Assembly (NCBI RefSeq): GCF_900604515.1
Contig: NZ_UWOS01000001.1
Location: 434,001-498,000 of the forward strand
Origin: Arcanobacterium ihumii
GTDB lineage: Bacteria > Actinomycetota > Actinomycetes > Actinomycetales > Actinomycetaceae
Direction of reading: 5' to 3'
DNA: 64,000 nucleotides
Each line of letters begins with the position of its first letter. Position 1 is the stretch's first letter. The notes under the pieces were generated by a model, which made no database searches, had not been told where the DNA came from, and was given only the letters and a program-made list of their open reading frames with translations. This document shows, one piece after another, positions 54,192 to 63,821 of this stretch. Made by a program: the position numbers and the translations under genes.

Positions 54192-54980
54192 GTGCATATT
54201 CTAAATTTGTTGGGTTATGGTGCCCTCGACTATATGGTTATTGACCAAATACAACGGCGACTTCACGCGGAAGTTGCCACGTTACAAGCTCCGGACACTC
54301 TACTCATCTGGGAAGCAAAAGATGTTTACACGGCCGGCAGGCGCACACAACCAGAAGACATTCCAGACACGAATGTGCCTGTTATCACAATGGATCGAGG
54401 TGGTTCCGTTACCTACCACGGTCCTGGTCAACTTGTGATTTACCCGATCGTTAAAGTCAAACCACCCAAGGATGTCGTCGCCTTCGTTCGGAACACCGAA
54501 ACGGCAATTATCGACGCGATGCGCACCTACGAAATCACAGCCGCCCAGGTCGAGGGGCGCTCCGGCGTCTGGATTCTTAAAGAAGACGAACTGGATCGAA
54601 AGTTGTGCGCGATCGGTATCAAGTTTGCCGACGACGCTACCTTGCATGGCATGGCACTGAACGTCCATACCGATGTCGATCGCTTCATGCGCATCATCCC
54701 ATGTGGGTTGAAAGATGCGGGCGTCGTTACTCTCAAACAGCTTGGCGTCAACGTTTCCCTTCAAGACGTGGCAGACACGATGATCCCCCACCTCACCAAA
54801 GCATACGAACAATTCTTGCTCCGGCCAGATTCTCTGCACGAATATTCCAAAGAAGCTACCGAAGCATATATTCGCGAAGCTCACAATTCACTCGATAACG
54901 CCAAGCTACCACCAAAAACCGGAGTAGCATGGAAAGCAAACATGACTAAAGGCCCTAGTGCGCGAGCAATCGGCCAATAG
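54192..54980 (+). CDS. lipB: Octanoyl-[acyl carrier protein]:protein octanoyltransferase
   Basis: 262 residues from the GTG at 54192 (VHILNLLGYGALDY); GGGTGA 5 nt upstream fits as ribosome site, while the GTG at 54183 lies within that sequence. Family motifs are GGSVTYHGPGQLVIYPIV, KLCAIGIKFADDATLHGMALNV with the catalytic Lys, and IIPCGL with the catalytic Cys. It moves octanoate from ACP to lipoyl domains of 2-oxo-acid dehydrogenases or the glycine cleavage system. Followed by lipA, with which it forms the complete endogenous lipoylation pathway. Confidence 0.95.
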   Translation: MHILNLLGYGALDYMVIDQIQRRLHAEVATLQAPDTLLIWEAKDVYTAGRRTQPEDIPDTNVPVITMDRGGSVTYHGPGQLVIYPIVKVKPPKDVVAFVRNTETAIIDAMRTYEITAAQVEGRSGVWILKEDELDRKLCAIGIKFADDATLHGMALNVHTDVDRFMRIIPCGLKDAGVVTLKQLGVNVSLQDVADTMIPHLTKAYEQFLLRPDSLHEYSKEATEAYIREAHNSLDNAKLPPKTGVAWKANMTKGPSARAIGQ

Positions 54981-54989
54981 CCGCCACAC

Positions 54990-55019
54990 ATCTATTTAAG
55001 GATTCCACCTCAAATAGAT
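54990..55019 (+). other. Hairpin between lipB and lipA
   Basis: ATCTATTT and AAATAGAT pair perfectly around a 14-nt loop in the 90-bp spacer, 51 nt before the lipA start. It could tune lipA expression or stabilise the transcript; the stem is A/T-rich and weak. Confidence 0.3.
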
Positions 55020-55070
55020 AATCCGAGCAAGTTGAGATTCACATGAATCACAAGATTCAAAGGAGAAATA

Positions 55071-56123
55071 ATGAGTGCTCCGTCGCGACTAAATCCAGAA
55101 GGACGCAAACTCCTTCGCGTGGAATCGCGCAATATGGAAACTCCAATTGGTCAAAAACCTGAATGGATCAAGACCACTGCTTCGGTCGGCAAAGAATATA
55201 ACGACATGCGTGAGCGCGTGCACGGAGCCTCACTTCACACCGTGTGTGAAGAGGCGAATTGCCCGAATATTTACGAATGCTGGGAAGATCGTGAAGCCTC
55301 CTTCCTCATTGGCGGAGATATTTGCACGCGCCGCTGCGACTTCTGCTTTATTAAGACTGGTCGCCCCGAAAGCTATGATCGCGACGAACCGCGCCGCGTA
55401 GCTGAAAAGGTGCGCGAAATGGATCTGAACTACACCACGATCACGGGTGTTACGCGCGACGATTTGGAAGACGGTGCTGCTTGGCTCTACGCCGAGACCT
55501 GCCGTTTGATTCACGAGACTAGCCCGAAGACCGGCGTCGAACTATTGATCGATGATATGCGCGGAGGAGCTCCGGCCCTCCAAACCGTGTTCGATTCTCG
55601 ACCAGAAGTTCTGGCTCACAACCTTGAAACTGTTCCTCGCATTTTTAAAAAGATTCGCCCAGCCTTCCGCTATGAGCGCTCACTGGACCTCATTACTTTT
55701 GCATCTGAAAACAACCTCATCACCAAGTCGAACCTGATTTTGGGAATGGGTGAAACGTACGACGAAATCCTTGAAACGATGCAGGATTTGCACGATGCTG
55801 GTTGCGATATTCTTACCATCACACAGTACCTACGCCCCTCTGCAATGCACCATCCAATTGATCGTTGGGTAAAGCCACAAGAATTCGTTGACCTAAGCAA
55901 GGCTGGATACGAAATGGGATTTGCTGGAATTATGGCTGGCCCATTAGTTCGCTCCTCTTACCGCTCAGGAACTCTCTGGGCACGTGCTATGAAGGCAAAG
56001 GGCTGGGAAATTCCAGAAAGCCTGCGCGGTATCGGTAACGACGACGCTACACCACGTCAGGAGGCAGCATCGGTTATAGCTCGCCATCATGGAGAGTTTG
56101 CAGACGTACCGGTAAGCAACTAA
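55071..56123 (+). CDS. lipA: Lipoyl synthase (radical SAM)
   Basis: 350 residues. Cys59, Cys64 and Cys70 (C-x4-C-x5-C) bind the auxiliary cluster, and Cys85, Cys89 and Cys92 (CTRRCDFC) the radical SAM cluster. [16 protein letters not shown] and the C-terminal RSSYRSG with the ligand Ser are also present. It inserts two sulfur atoms into the octanoyl group that LipB attaches. An AAAGGAG ribosome site lies 6 nt ahead of the ATG. An 18-bp hairpin follows the gene. Confidence 0.97.
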   Translation: MSAPSRLNPEGRKLLRVESRNMETPIGQKPEWIKTTASVGKEYNDMRERVHGASLHTVCEEANCPNIYECWEDREASFLIGGDICTRRCDFCFIKTGRPESYDRDEPRRVAEKVREMDLNYTTITGVTRDDLEDGAAWLYAETCRLIHETSPKTGVELLIDDMRGGAPALQTVFDSRPEVLAHNLETVPRIFKKIRPAFRYERSLDLITFASENNLITKSNLILGMGETYDEILETMQDLHDAGCDILTITQYLRPSAMHHPIDRWVKPQEFVDLSKAGYEMGFAGIMAGPLVRSSYRSGTLWARAMKAKGWEIPESLRGIGNDDATPRQEAASVIARHHGEFADVPVSN

Positions 56124-56167
56124 TTGATGGGTCGAAAAGCCACTGAGTTAATAACATAAATTGCTTA

Positions 56168-56211
56168 TAAACGGGGTGGAGTCAACAAAATTCTTGACTC
56201 CACCCCGTTTA
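56168..56211. terminator. Bidirectional hairpin terminator after lipA
   Basis: An 18-bp perfect stem (56168-56185 with 56194-56211) around an 8-nt loop; the core is ACGGGGTGGAGTCAA. It lies between convergent lipA and the acyl-CoA synthetase gene. No U-tract beyond TTTA. Confidence 0.85.
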
Positions 56212-56238
56212 CTAACCTCGAGATGGAGAACTGGTCAA

Positions 56239-57843
56239 TTATGCACCAAACAGGTTTTGAATCTTAGCTCGGTCAACTTTTCCGTTCGCCGTAAGTGGGA
56301 ACGCGTCTACTTCCATCAAATGCTTGGGCAGTTTATAGCGCGCAAGGCTTTCTGCGGCAAAATCATTGAGTTCTTCAAGGCTAGGGAGCGTCCTCCCCTG
56401 CTTTACAATTACAGCCACGGCCACTGCTTCACCCCAGACAGAGTCCGGGATTCCTACCACCGCACAGTCTGAAACTGCTGGATGCCTTCCGATCACCGCC
56501 ATAACTTCTTCGGGGGATACCTTTTCTCCACCGGTATTAATGAGATTATGGAGTCTTCCTTTTACCCAGAAGAATCCCTCACTATCCACCGATACTAGGT
56601 CTCCAGTGTGGAGCCACCCCGTTTTAATCCCTGCTTCAGTTGACGCTGAATCCTGCCAATATTCAGTTATTACATTCGGACCACGCAATATCATTTCACC
56701 TGCCACACCTGCCGGGCAATCGGTACCGGTTTCAGGATCTACGATTCGCGCTTCTACGTGAGAAAATGGCCGACCAATCGCACCGGGAGCAAGCTTCAAA
56801 TTATCCGCGGTGAGGCAACACCCCGAAGCGGAGGTTTCCGTCATTCCCCACACATTGAGCGCAGGGAGTCCATTTTTCATCATTCGTAGCAACAATGCAG
56901 GCGACGACACTGCTCCCCCGATAAGCGGAAGCCTAAATGCGGAAAGATCAGTGCTAGCGAAGTTTGGATGGTTCATGAGTGCGGCATAGATCGTCGGAAC
57001 CCCAAACATGATGGCAACGCGATGCTTTTCAAGGCGATAAAGAACCTCGGTTGGATCAAACTCACGAACTACAACAACGGTTCCACCGTGGCTGAACAAA
57101 TCAAGAGTAGTTCCATTGAAACCACCAATGTGGGTTAACGGTGCAACTACCATTTCGACGTCGAGGTTCGAGTACTCAAAACCTTCGCGAAAATTGCGCG
57201 AACCCCACCAAAGATTTTCATGAGTCAATCCCACTGGTTTAGGTTTTCCGGTAGAGCCAGAAGTGAAGAGAATCGCCCCGAGACCTTCGAAATAGTGAAT
57301 AGAATTACGTGCAGTTTCGCACTCGTCGTTCACTCCATCAGTGATGAAAGCGCCATCAAAATTCGAAGCCTCCGTCACTTTCCGATAGCCAAATTCACCA
57401 ACGATAGTTTCATCCAAGGTGAGAGTATCGATACAGGACTGGGCATCGTCATCGATTACAACGTGGCGGGCATTGGAGCCTTCGAAGCGTCCTTCGGTTG
57501 CAACTTCGGGATCAGTCACAATCACCGCGGGCGTGGAGATATCGAGCAACTCCGCCACTTCAAGGCGAGAAAGGCGATAGGAGATTGGCACAAAAACGGC
57601 ACCTATTCGGGCACACGCAACGTGTAAGAGCATATGATACGGAGAATTGCGCGCAATTAAACAAACGCGTTCACCTTCGCTAACGCCAAGTTCTATCAGG
57701 AACTGTGCTAGTTGCCTTGTATAAAAAGCCGACTGTTTCACCGTAAAAGTGTGATCACCATAGAGTAGCGATTCCCTATTGGGATGTGCTTTCGCAGCAC
57801 GATCAAGACTGTGAGCAGGATTGTAGAATGCCAGTTCACGCAC
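56239..57843 (-). CDS. AMP-dependent acyl-CoA synthetase (fatty acid/o-succinylbenzoate-CoA ligase type)
   Basis: 534 residues from the GTG at 57843, chosen because AAGGA lies 10 nt upstream and the first residues VRELAFYNPAHSLDRAAKAHPNRESLLYG fit the family. A longer open frame to 58092 is just the overlap with the upstream gene. The AMP-binding motif ILFTSGSTGKPKPVGLTHENL, YGxTE-type NVWGMTETSASG, and the hinge/catalytic region GWLHTGDLVSVDSEGFFWVKGR...NTGGEKVSPEEV with PLTANGKVDRAKI (final catalytic Lys) are intact. It activates a carboxylic acid to acyl-CoA through an acyl-adenylate. No menaquinone genes are near, so MenE is not claimed. Its start overlaps the M18 peptidase stop by 8 bases. 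Confidence 0.85.
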   Translation of the reverse strand: MRELAFYNPAHSLDRAAKAHPNRESLLYGDHTFTVKQSAFYTRQLAQFLIELGVSEGERVCLIARNSPYHMLLHVACARIGAVFVPISYRLSRLEVAELLDISTPAVIVTDPEVATEGRFEGSNARHVVIDDDAQSCIDTLTLDETIVGEFGYRKVTEASNFDGAFITDGVNDECETARNSIHYFEGLGAILFTSGSTGKPKPVGLTHENLWWGSRNFREGFEYSNLDVEMVVAPLTHIGGFNGTTLDLFSHGGTVVVVREFDPTEVLYRLEKHRVAIMFGVPTIYAALMNHPNFASTDLSAFRLPLIGGAVSSPALLLRMMKNGLPALNVWGMTETSASGCCLTADNLKLAPGAIGRPFSHVEARIVDPETGTDCPAGVAGEMILRGPNVITEYWQDSASTEAGIKTGWLHTGDLVSVDSEGFFWVKGRLHNLINTGGEKVSPEEVMAVIGRHPAVSDCAVVGIPDSVWGEAVAVAVIVKQGRTLPSLEELNDFAAESLARYKLPKHLMEVDAFPLTANGKVDRAKIQNLFGA

Positions 57844-59158
57844 CGCGGAAATATCCTTCCAGCACGAGCGAAAGATCAAAAAGATCACTCGGACAAGAGA
57901 TTTCACGAATCGAATGCATCGATAGCAGCGGTACGCCAACGTCAACCGTAATAATACCGAGGCGCTGAGTAGTGAGCGGTCCGATAGTTGTGCCACAAGG
58001 TACATCGTTATTCGAAACGAATTCCTGGCTCGCAACTCCAGCCATATCGCAGGAGCGCAGCCACAGCGCGGTTCCTTCAGCCTCAGTTGCATAACGCTGA
58101 TTAGCGTTGATCTTTAATAGAGGACCTGCCCCTAACACTGGGCGATGTTCAGGATCGTGCTTTTCCGGCTTATTAGGATTAATCGAATGTCCTGCATCGG
58201 CAGAAATACAAGAAGAGTTCGCCAGCATCCGCTGGAAGCCTTCTTCACCTTGGTTCTCACCTTGCGAAATATTAGAATGAAGACGCCGGAGCATCGCTTC
58301 AAGGAAAGGTCCAGATGCACCGGTGAAGGTAGTTGAGCCAACTTCTTCGTGGTCAAAGGCAACCATGACTTGGATATCCTCACACTCTGAGTCATCGCTG
58401 GCGAGGAAAGCCTCAAGTGACGCAAAAACCGAGCTTAGGTTGTCTTGGCGTCCAGAAACGAAGAAATCGCTACCGGCGCCTCCATAGACGGCTGGAGCTA
58501 CGACGTCGTACGCAAAGAGATCCATACCTGCAACACGTTCAGGGTCTAGGCTTGCTTGTTCACAAACAAAGTCAAAAACCGAGCGCTCTCCAATTGCCCA
58601 AATCGGATGATAATCGCACTGGGCGGAGAGCTCAAGGCTGGAATTCACGGAGCGATCCAAATGTGGCGCGAGCTGCGGGATCGTCATGATTGAAGGCGTC
58701 TTAACCAGGTGGACCTCCCCATCAATGGTTACGATCTGGCCAGCTAAACCGAGATCGCGGTTGAGCCAAGAGTTCAGAAGTGGCCCACCGTAAACTTCTA
58801 CGTTGACCTGTGAGAACCCATAATTTACAGCATCGGGATTGGGCTTTACCTTAAAGGAAGGTGAATCAGTGTGAGAACCAACGATTCGGAATCCAACATC
58901 TGAAAGGATTTTGTTTGGAATACGCCAAGCCAAAATTGCCCCGGAGCGAAGGACATACCCACGCTGGTGACCTAGCCACTGCTCATGTTCATCTTGCCGA
59001 GTGAATCCTGCATCTGAAAGCAGACGCGCACATTCTTGTGAGGCGTGGTAAGACGAAGGCGAATTCGTTATGAATTCAGAAAAATCAGAGGTGAAGTTTT
59101 TGACCGCTACGGATCGCTCGGATGAATCTGGTTGAGAAAAATGATCTAAATGCGCCAT
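57836..59158 (-). CDS. M18 family aminopeptidase
   Basis: 440 residues, typical for DNPEP/ApeB enzymes. Metal and catalytic segments: GSHTDSPSFKVKP (His and the catalytic Asp), AFDHEEVGSTTFTGASGPF (Glu-Glu pair), SADAGHSINPNKPEKHDPEHRPVLGAGP, and NNDVPCGTTIGPLTTQRLGI near the end with the last His-type position replaced in the usual way by DVGVPLLSMHSIRE. It removes N-terminal, mostly acidic, residues from peptides in the cytoplasm and forms large tetrahedral assemblies. It may process peptides taken up by the Opp system encoded nearby, as inference. Overlaps the acyl-CoA synthetase gene. Confidence 0.92.
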   Translation of the reverse strand: MAHLDHFSQPDSSERSVAVKNFTSDFSEFITNSPSSYHASQECARLLSDAGFTRQDEHEQWLGHQRGYVLRSGAILAWRIPNKILSDVGFRIVGSHTDSPSFKVKPNPDAVNYGFSQVNVEVYGGPLLNSWLNRDLGLAGQIVTIDGEVHLVKTPSIMTIPQLAPHLDRSVNSSLELSAQCDYHPIWAIGERSVFDFVCEQASLDPERVAGMDLFAYDVVAPAVYGGAGSDFFVSGRQDNLSSVFASLEAFLASDDSECEDIQVMVAFDHEEVGSTTFTGASGPFLEAMLRRLHSNISQGENQGEEGFQRMLANSSCISADAGHSINPNKPEKHDPEHRPVLGAGPLLKINANQRYATEAEGTALWLRSCDMAGVASQEFVSNNDVPCGTTIGPLTTQRLGIITVDVGVPLLSMHSIREISCPSDLFDLSLVLEGYFRGA

Positions 59159-59252
59159 AACACCAGTCTATTGCGTGCCGGGATGGATTGGTGAATTGAG
59201 TTGTGTGAGGAGCTAGCCAGAAACCTACACGAAACTGTTAAGACGCAAGACC

Positions 59253-60023
59253 TTAGCCGAGTGCACCTAGGAGAAAGAGCCAGGCATCATGACCAGGACG
59301 AATTACATCGTTATGGTTGGCGTCGGGAACGATGGCAATATTGAAAGGTTCCGTTGCGAGGTCCCTTGTACGCTGAATTGGAATTGTCGCGTCGAGCGCA
59401 CCGTGGATGATATCTAGGCGATAACCGGCACCAACGAATCCATCCGCACCGAGCCTCGAGTAGCGAACCGCAGGGTCGTACTCTTGGTAGACATCTGGGA
59501 TACGGTCGGGGGTACCACCAAGCCAGTGGACGGTTTTCGACGCTGAAAGATTTGGAAATTCTTCTGCGTCACGTCGCAAGTCGAAGATAGGAGCAAGGAC
59601 GACGCCGTGGGAAGGTTGAAGTTCCGTATTAAACAGAACGTTAAGAACGTTGAGCGAACCAGCCGAATGCCCAAGCCACGTTGCATTTGCTAACAGTGGG
59701 TGGCGGGCAAGAGTTGCCATATCTTCTAGAGATGGAGCGGGATTTCCTGGTACTCGTCTAAATTCAGGAAGCGCGATACGATAGCCTTCCTCGCCAAGGG
59801 CAAGAGCTGAAGGTCGCAAGTAACGAAGCGTTCCGTCTTCGTGGAAGAAACCGCCATGGATAAAACAAATAACTGTGCCATCTTCTGGACCGTACCACTC
59901 GATAAATTGATCGGGATGAACACCGTAGCGCTCTAATTCTTCGCTGGCGACGTCAAGTGCAAGCAGGTTCTCTAAAACCTGCTTCTCTGGTGACGGTTGT
60001 CCTTCGGCAGCGAATAAATCCAT
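59253..60023 (-). CDS. Alpha/beta hydrolase
   Basis: 256 residues. ICFIHGGFFHEDG is the oxyanion-hole motif (HGG) of the hormone-sensitive-lipase/kynurenine-formamidase-like branch; GHSAGS contains the nucleophile Ser; LDIIHGALDATIPI gives the acid Asp and DANHNDVI the His. The triad is complete. No signal peptide. The substrate is not known, and no tryptophan-catabolic genes are near, so I keep the name general. Single gene, leftward. Confidence 0.85.
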   Translation of the reverse strand: MDLFAAEGQPSPEKQVLENLLALDVASEELERYGVHPDQFIEWYGPEDGTVICFIHGGFFHEDGTLRYLRPSALALGEEGYRIALPEFRRVPGNPAPSLEDMATLARHPLLANATWLGHSAGSLNVLNVLFNTELQPSHGVVLAPIFDLRRDAEEFPNLSASKTVHWLGGTPDRIPDVYQEYDPAVRYSRLGADGFVGAGYRLDIIHGALDATIPIQRTRDLATEPFNIAIVPDANHNDVIRPGHDAWLFLLGALG

Positions 60024-60325
60024 GACCTCAATTTTCTCTTGGTTGCATATGCACGCTTCAACTAGTCCAGAAATTCAGTTAAGTTTTCCCAGCTTGCAGA
60101 GCTGACGACGATTACTTCCGTTTTCGTCCTGGCACGCCGGTAAGTATATCGAGAATGTCAAAAAGGCGCACCGCACGGTACTCGTTGTTATCCTTTTGCA
60201 ATCTTTTTCCTGCTGGTGAGGGGTATTAATCAGGGCAAATTTGCGATAAGCGACACCACTAGGTACAACAAAAAGGTAACGATACACTTGACGGTTATGG
60301 AATGAGGTCCCGTAGGAAATGAAGA
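60024..60325. other. 302-bp intergenic region, no supported feature
   Basis: Nothing convincing is seen between the hydrolase start and the phosphatase stop: no strong hairpin, no repeat, and only short open frames without ribosome sites. The promoter of the hydrolase gene should lie within it. Confidence 0.5.
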
Positions 60326-60772
60326 TCAGTCTTCTGAATCGAAGTCTTTGAGGAAACCACGCTGAGCGTGTTCGCTAACTGATCCCGGGTTGTATTTCTC
60401 TTGAACGAAATCAATCGCATCCGTTGAGCACATACCTTCGAAGATAGCGAGGATCGCGAGCGCCGTTCCCGTCCGCCCTACTCCACCGGAGCAGGTAATT
60501 TCGACTAATTCTTTATCTGAACGCTGCCAAACATCGCGAAGAACCTGGATTGCTTGAGATGGACGGCGTGGTAGGCGATAGTCTGGCCAGTCAATCGTAA
60601 TTGTTTCACCGGATCCAATTACCCCGTTATTGGAGAACTCTTTGCCCGATGCAGTGGTAAGAACAACGGAAACATCAGCTTCTTGCGTGACCGATGCGCG
60701 CCAAGATCGACCTCGCACACGACGTCCAGAGGGAAACTCTACGACCCCGTCGGTGTCTTGCCAATTTTTCAT
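60326..60772 (-). CDS. Protein tyrosine/dual-specificity phosphatase-like protein
   Basis: 148 residues. The P-loop CSGGVGRTG puts the nucleophile Cys at 94 and the phosphate-binding Arg at 100; Asp64 in DWPDYRLP is a suitable general acid. This fits the Cys-based dual-specificity phosphatase fold rather than the low-molecular-weight type. It probably acts on phosphotyrosine or phosphothreonine proteins, or on a small phosphorylated molecule. No partner kinase is encoded next to it. No signal peptide. Confidence 0.85.
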   Translation of the reverse strand: MKNWQDTDGVVEFPSGRRVRGRSWRASVTQEADVSVVLTTASGKEFSNNGVIGSGETITIDWPDYRLPRRPSQAIQVLRDVWQRSDKELVEITCSGGVGRTGTALAILAIFEGMCSTDAIDFVQEKYNPGSVSEHAQRGFLKDFDSED

Positions 60773-61003
60773 ATTTCCGCCTCACCGTATCTGGTTACAG
60801 CGATTCTAAACATGATTGATATTCGCGTGACAAACAAAATGTCTTGATATAGCGATTTCTAGACAGATTTCACATTATTTCGAACCGTTTCCTTATAGGA
60901 CTTTTACATAGGACGTATTTCCCAAGGGCGAAATTATCACGACATCAAGATTTCTGGACTATTATGTCAATAAGTGGAGAACAACCCAAGGGAGAGTTGA
61001 CGA

Positions 61004-63223
61004 ATGACACATATCATCTATACGCACACCGATGAAGCACCGATGCTCGCCACTGCATCCTTGCTACCGATCGTAAACGCATTTGCCTCAAATGCCGATA
61101 TAGAAGTGGACGTACGCGATATTTCTTTGGCTGGACGTATTATCGCCGCGATGTCCGACTATCTCCCAGAAGAACAGCGCGCTGTAGATGCACTCGCCGA
61201 ACTAGGAGAACTCACTCACCATCCGGAAGCAAATATTATTAAGCTTCCTAATATTTCAGCCTCCCTTCCACAGTTACTCGCAGCAATTAAGGAACTCCAA
61301 GACCAAGGGTATAAGCTCCCCAACTACCCATCATCACCACAAAACACGCAAGAAGAAAACATTCGCGCTCGTTACGATGCCGTGAAGGGTTCCGCCGTCA
61401 ACCCAGTTTTACGCGAGGGGAACTCGGATCGTCGCGCGCCCCAAGCTGTAAAAAACTACGCGAAATCACACCCACATTCCATGGGCGAATGGGATCCGAC
61501 GTCGAAAACGTCTGTCGCCACCATGCGTTACGGTGACTTCAAGTCCAACGAGCAGAGCGTCGTCATTAAAGCAAACGATTCGATCTCATTCATTCACGTG
61601 GACGACTCCGGTAAAGAATCCGTTCTACGCGCTGACGTACCTGTTCTTGCAGGTGAAGTGGTGGACTCCACCAAGATGGAAGCACGAGCACTAGACGCAT
61701 TCCTTGCTGAGCAACTTCGTTTTGCTAAGAAGCAAGGCGTACTTTTCTCCGCTCACCTTAAGGCGACGATGATGAAGGTGTCCGATCCTGTTATTTTCGG
61801 TCATGTAGTACGCGCATTCTTCCCAGAAACCTTTGCCCGCTATGGTGAAGACCTTGAAGCTGCGGGGTTACTACCCTCGAATGGACTGGGATCGATTTTC
61901 GCCGGTCTCGAAGATGTACCTAACGGTTCCAAAATCAAAGATTCATTCGAAACAGAGCTCAAAGCAGGCCCTGCACTCGCCATGGTAAATTCCAACAGGG
62001 GGATCACAAACCTTCACGTCCCATCCGACGTCATCATCGATGCATCGATGCCAGCGATGATCCGCAACTCAGGGAAGATGTGGGGCTCGGACGGCGAGCC
62101 AGCCGATACTCTCGCCGTCATCCCTGATTCAACCTACGCTGGGGTTTATGACGTCGTTGTTGAAGACTGCAAGAAGAACGGCGCTTTTGATCCAGCCACG
62201 ATGGGAACCGTTCCAAACGTCGGACTCATGGCTCAAAAGGCTGAAGAATATGGCTCACACGATAAGACCTTCATTATTGAATCCGATGGCGTTGTGGAGG
62301 TTCGTCTGAGCGATGGCAGCGTGCTCATGACTCAGAACGTGAAGGTAGGCGATATCTTCCGAGGCTGTCAAGCCAAGGACGCACCGATCCACGACTGGGT
62401 TCAGTTGGCTGTGCGCCGTGCACGAATTTCCGGAATGCCGGCAGTGTTCTGGCTTGATCCAGAACGCGCCCATGATCGTGTTTTACGGGATAAGGTGGAG
62501 ACTTACCTCGCGGAAGAGGATACCAACGGGCTTGATATTAGGATAATGAGTCCGATTGAAGCTACCCAATTCTCAGTGGACCGTATCCGCAAAGGTGAAG
62601 ATACGATTTCCGTTACTGGCAACGTTTTGCGTGATTACCTCACCGATCTGTTCCCAATCATGGAGCTTGGTACATCAGCAAAGATGCTTTCCGTGGTGCC
62701 ACTAATGGCAGGCGGCGGCCTGTTCGAGACCGGAGCTGGGGGTTCTGCACCCAAGCACGTTCAACAGCTGGTAGAGCAAAACTATCTGCGTTGGGACTCA
62801 CTTGGAGAATTCTTGGCGTTAGCAGAGAGTCTCCGCCAGCTGGCACGATGCAATTCTAACCCTCGCGCTCAGATCTTAGCTGACGCACTAGATAAGGCAA
62901 CCGAGCGCATTTTGAACGAGAATAAATCTCCATCGCGAAAGATTGGAGGGCTTGACAACCGCGGTTCACACGCGTGGATTGCGATCTGGTGGGCCGATGA
63001 GATTTCGAAGCAAAACGAAGACGCCGAATTGGCCGCTATTTTTGCACCATTCGCTGGACGTTTCGCAAGCGCCGCCGATGATATCGAACGGGAATTGATC
63101 GAAGCTCAAGGTAAAGCTGTAGATATTGGTGGCTACTACCACCCAGATCCAGAGAAGTTGAGCGAAGTTATGCGTCCTTCTACCACGCTGAATGCGATCA
63201 TTGCAGATTTGCAGCAGGGTTAG
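61004..63223 (+). CDS. icd: Isocitrate dehydrogenase (NADP+), monomeric type
   Basis: 739 residues, the characteristic length of the monomeric IDH family. [88 protein letters not shown] and [15 protein letters not shown] are family blocks. It converts isocitrate to 2-oxoglutarate with NADPH formation, in the cytoplasm. GGGAGAG about 8 nt before the ATG. The last 26 bases overlap the convergent YchJ gene, with no terminator between them. Confidence 0.97.
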   Translation: MTHIIYTHTDEAPMLATASLLPIVNAFASNADIEVDVRDISLAGRIIAAMSDYLPEEQRAVDALAELGELTHHPEANIIKLPNISASLPQLLAAIKELQDQGYKLPNYPSSPQNTQEENIRARYDAVKGSAVNPVLREGNSDRRAPQAVKNYAKSHPHSMGEWDPTSKTSVATMRYGDFKSNEQSVVIKANDSISFIHVDDSGKESVLRADVPVLAGEVVDSTKMEARALDAFLAEQLRFAKKQGVLFSAHLKATMMKVSDPVIFGHVVRAFFPETFARYGEDLEAAGLLPSNGLGSIFAGLEDVPNGSKIKDSFETELKAGPALAMVNSNRGITNLHVPSDVIIDASMPAMIRNSGKMWGSDGEPADTLAVIPDSTYAGVYDVVVEDCKKNGAFDPATMGTVPNVGLMAQKAEEYGSHDKTFIIESDGVVEVRLSDGSVLMTQNVKVGDIFRGCQAKDAPIHDWVQLAVRRARISGMPAVFWLDPERAHDRVLRDKVETYLAEEDTNGLDIRIMSPIEATQFSVDRIRKGEDTISVTGNVLRDYLTDLFPIMELGTSAKMLSVVPLMAGGGLFETGAGGSAPKHVQQLVEQNYLRWDSLGEFLALAESLRQLARCNSNPRAQILADALDKATERILNENKSPSRKIGGLDNRGSHAWIAIWWADEISKQNEDAELAAIFAPFAGRFASAADDIERELIEAQGKAVDIGGYYHPDPEKLSEVMRPSTTLNAIIADLQQG

Positions 63224-63605
63224 GATTCACATCTAGGGCTTTTTCGTAGAACCAGCGGCCGGCTCGTTTTGAGAAGAAAGATCGCTCGTGCATAGAGTCC
63301 GATCCCTCTATGCCGTCATAGTAGGCGATGAATTCTACAATGCCGGTGGAGTCCTCGATTCCACCGGCAACCACATCAAGGATCTCCAGCTTCACCCATC
63401 GCTCACTCCCCAGTTGCACGTCTTCGCGAGTACGCGGATGCCAAGTGCGAAATAGATAGTTTGAATTCCGTACCGCAAAGGCACTGTAGCGTGACCGCAT
63501 TAGTTCAAGTGCGGTAGACGCTTGACGCTCACCGGTGTGGAACACCTCGCAACACGTTGCATATCGTTCGCCTCCACATGGGCATCTCTTGAATTCACTC
63601 ATCAT
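63198..63605 (-). CDS. YchJ family SEC-C motif protein
   Basis: About 135 residues. The N-terminal [19 protein letters not shown] is the zinc-binding SEC-C motif, followed by the YchJ-type NTF2-like domain ([67 protein letters not shown]). The function of YchJ proteins is unknown. The start is one of two adjacent ATGs (63605 or 63602); a further ATG at 63617 is also open, and no ribosome site settles it. The 3' end overlaps icd by 26 bases, head-on. Confidence 0.88.
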   Translation of the reverse strand: MMSEFKRCPCGGERYATCCEVFHTGERQASTALELMRSRYSAFAVRNSNYLFRTWHPRTREDVQLGSERWVKLEILDVVAGGIEDSTGIVEFIAYYDGIEGSDSMHERSFFSKRAGRWFYEKALDVNPNPAANLQ

Positions 63606-63821
63606 GCTGGCAAGCATATCTAATCTTCACTAAGATAACGATTAACAGGTATTTACCTCTAGTTTTCCAAGAAGGCTATATGGGACGCCGCGTTTCTTCC
63701 TCCAATGCTAAAATGAAGCTCACCGAGGGCCACTGGCTCCTTATCCGCGCAAGCTTCGTCGGAATCAACCACACAGTTATGTTCGAGCGCAGCAGCTTAG
63801 TTTGGGGCGGAATAATTTCAT

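Noticed and set aside
54300-54884. 194-codon open frame opposite to lipB
   Set aside because: Antisense to a gene with complete catalytic motifs; no independent support.
56239-57843. MenE (o-succinylbenzoate-CoA ligase) as a definite name
   Set aside because: Length and motifs allow it, but no menaquinone genes are near and the acyl-binding pocket cannot be judged by eye.
60075-60287. 70-codon leftward frame in the gap before the phosphatase gene
   Set aside because: No ribosome site, unusual amino acid composition and no domain; treated as non-coding.
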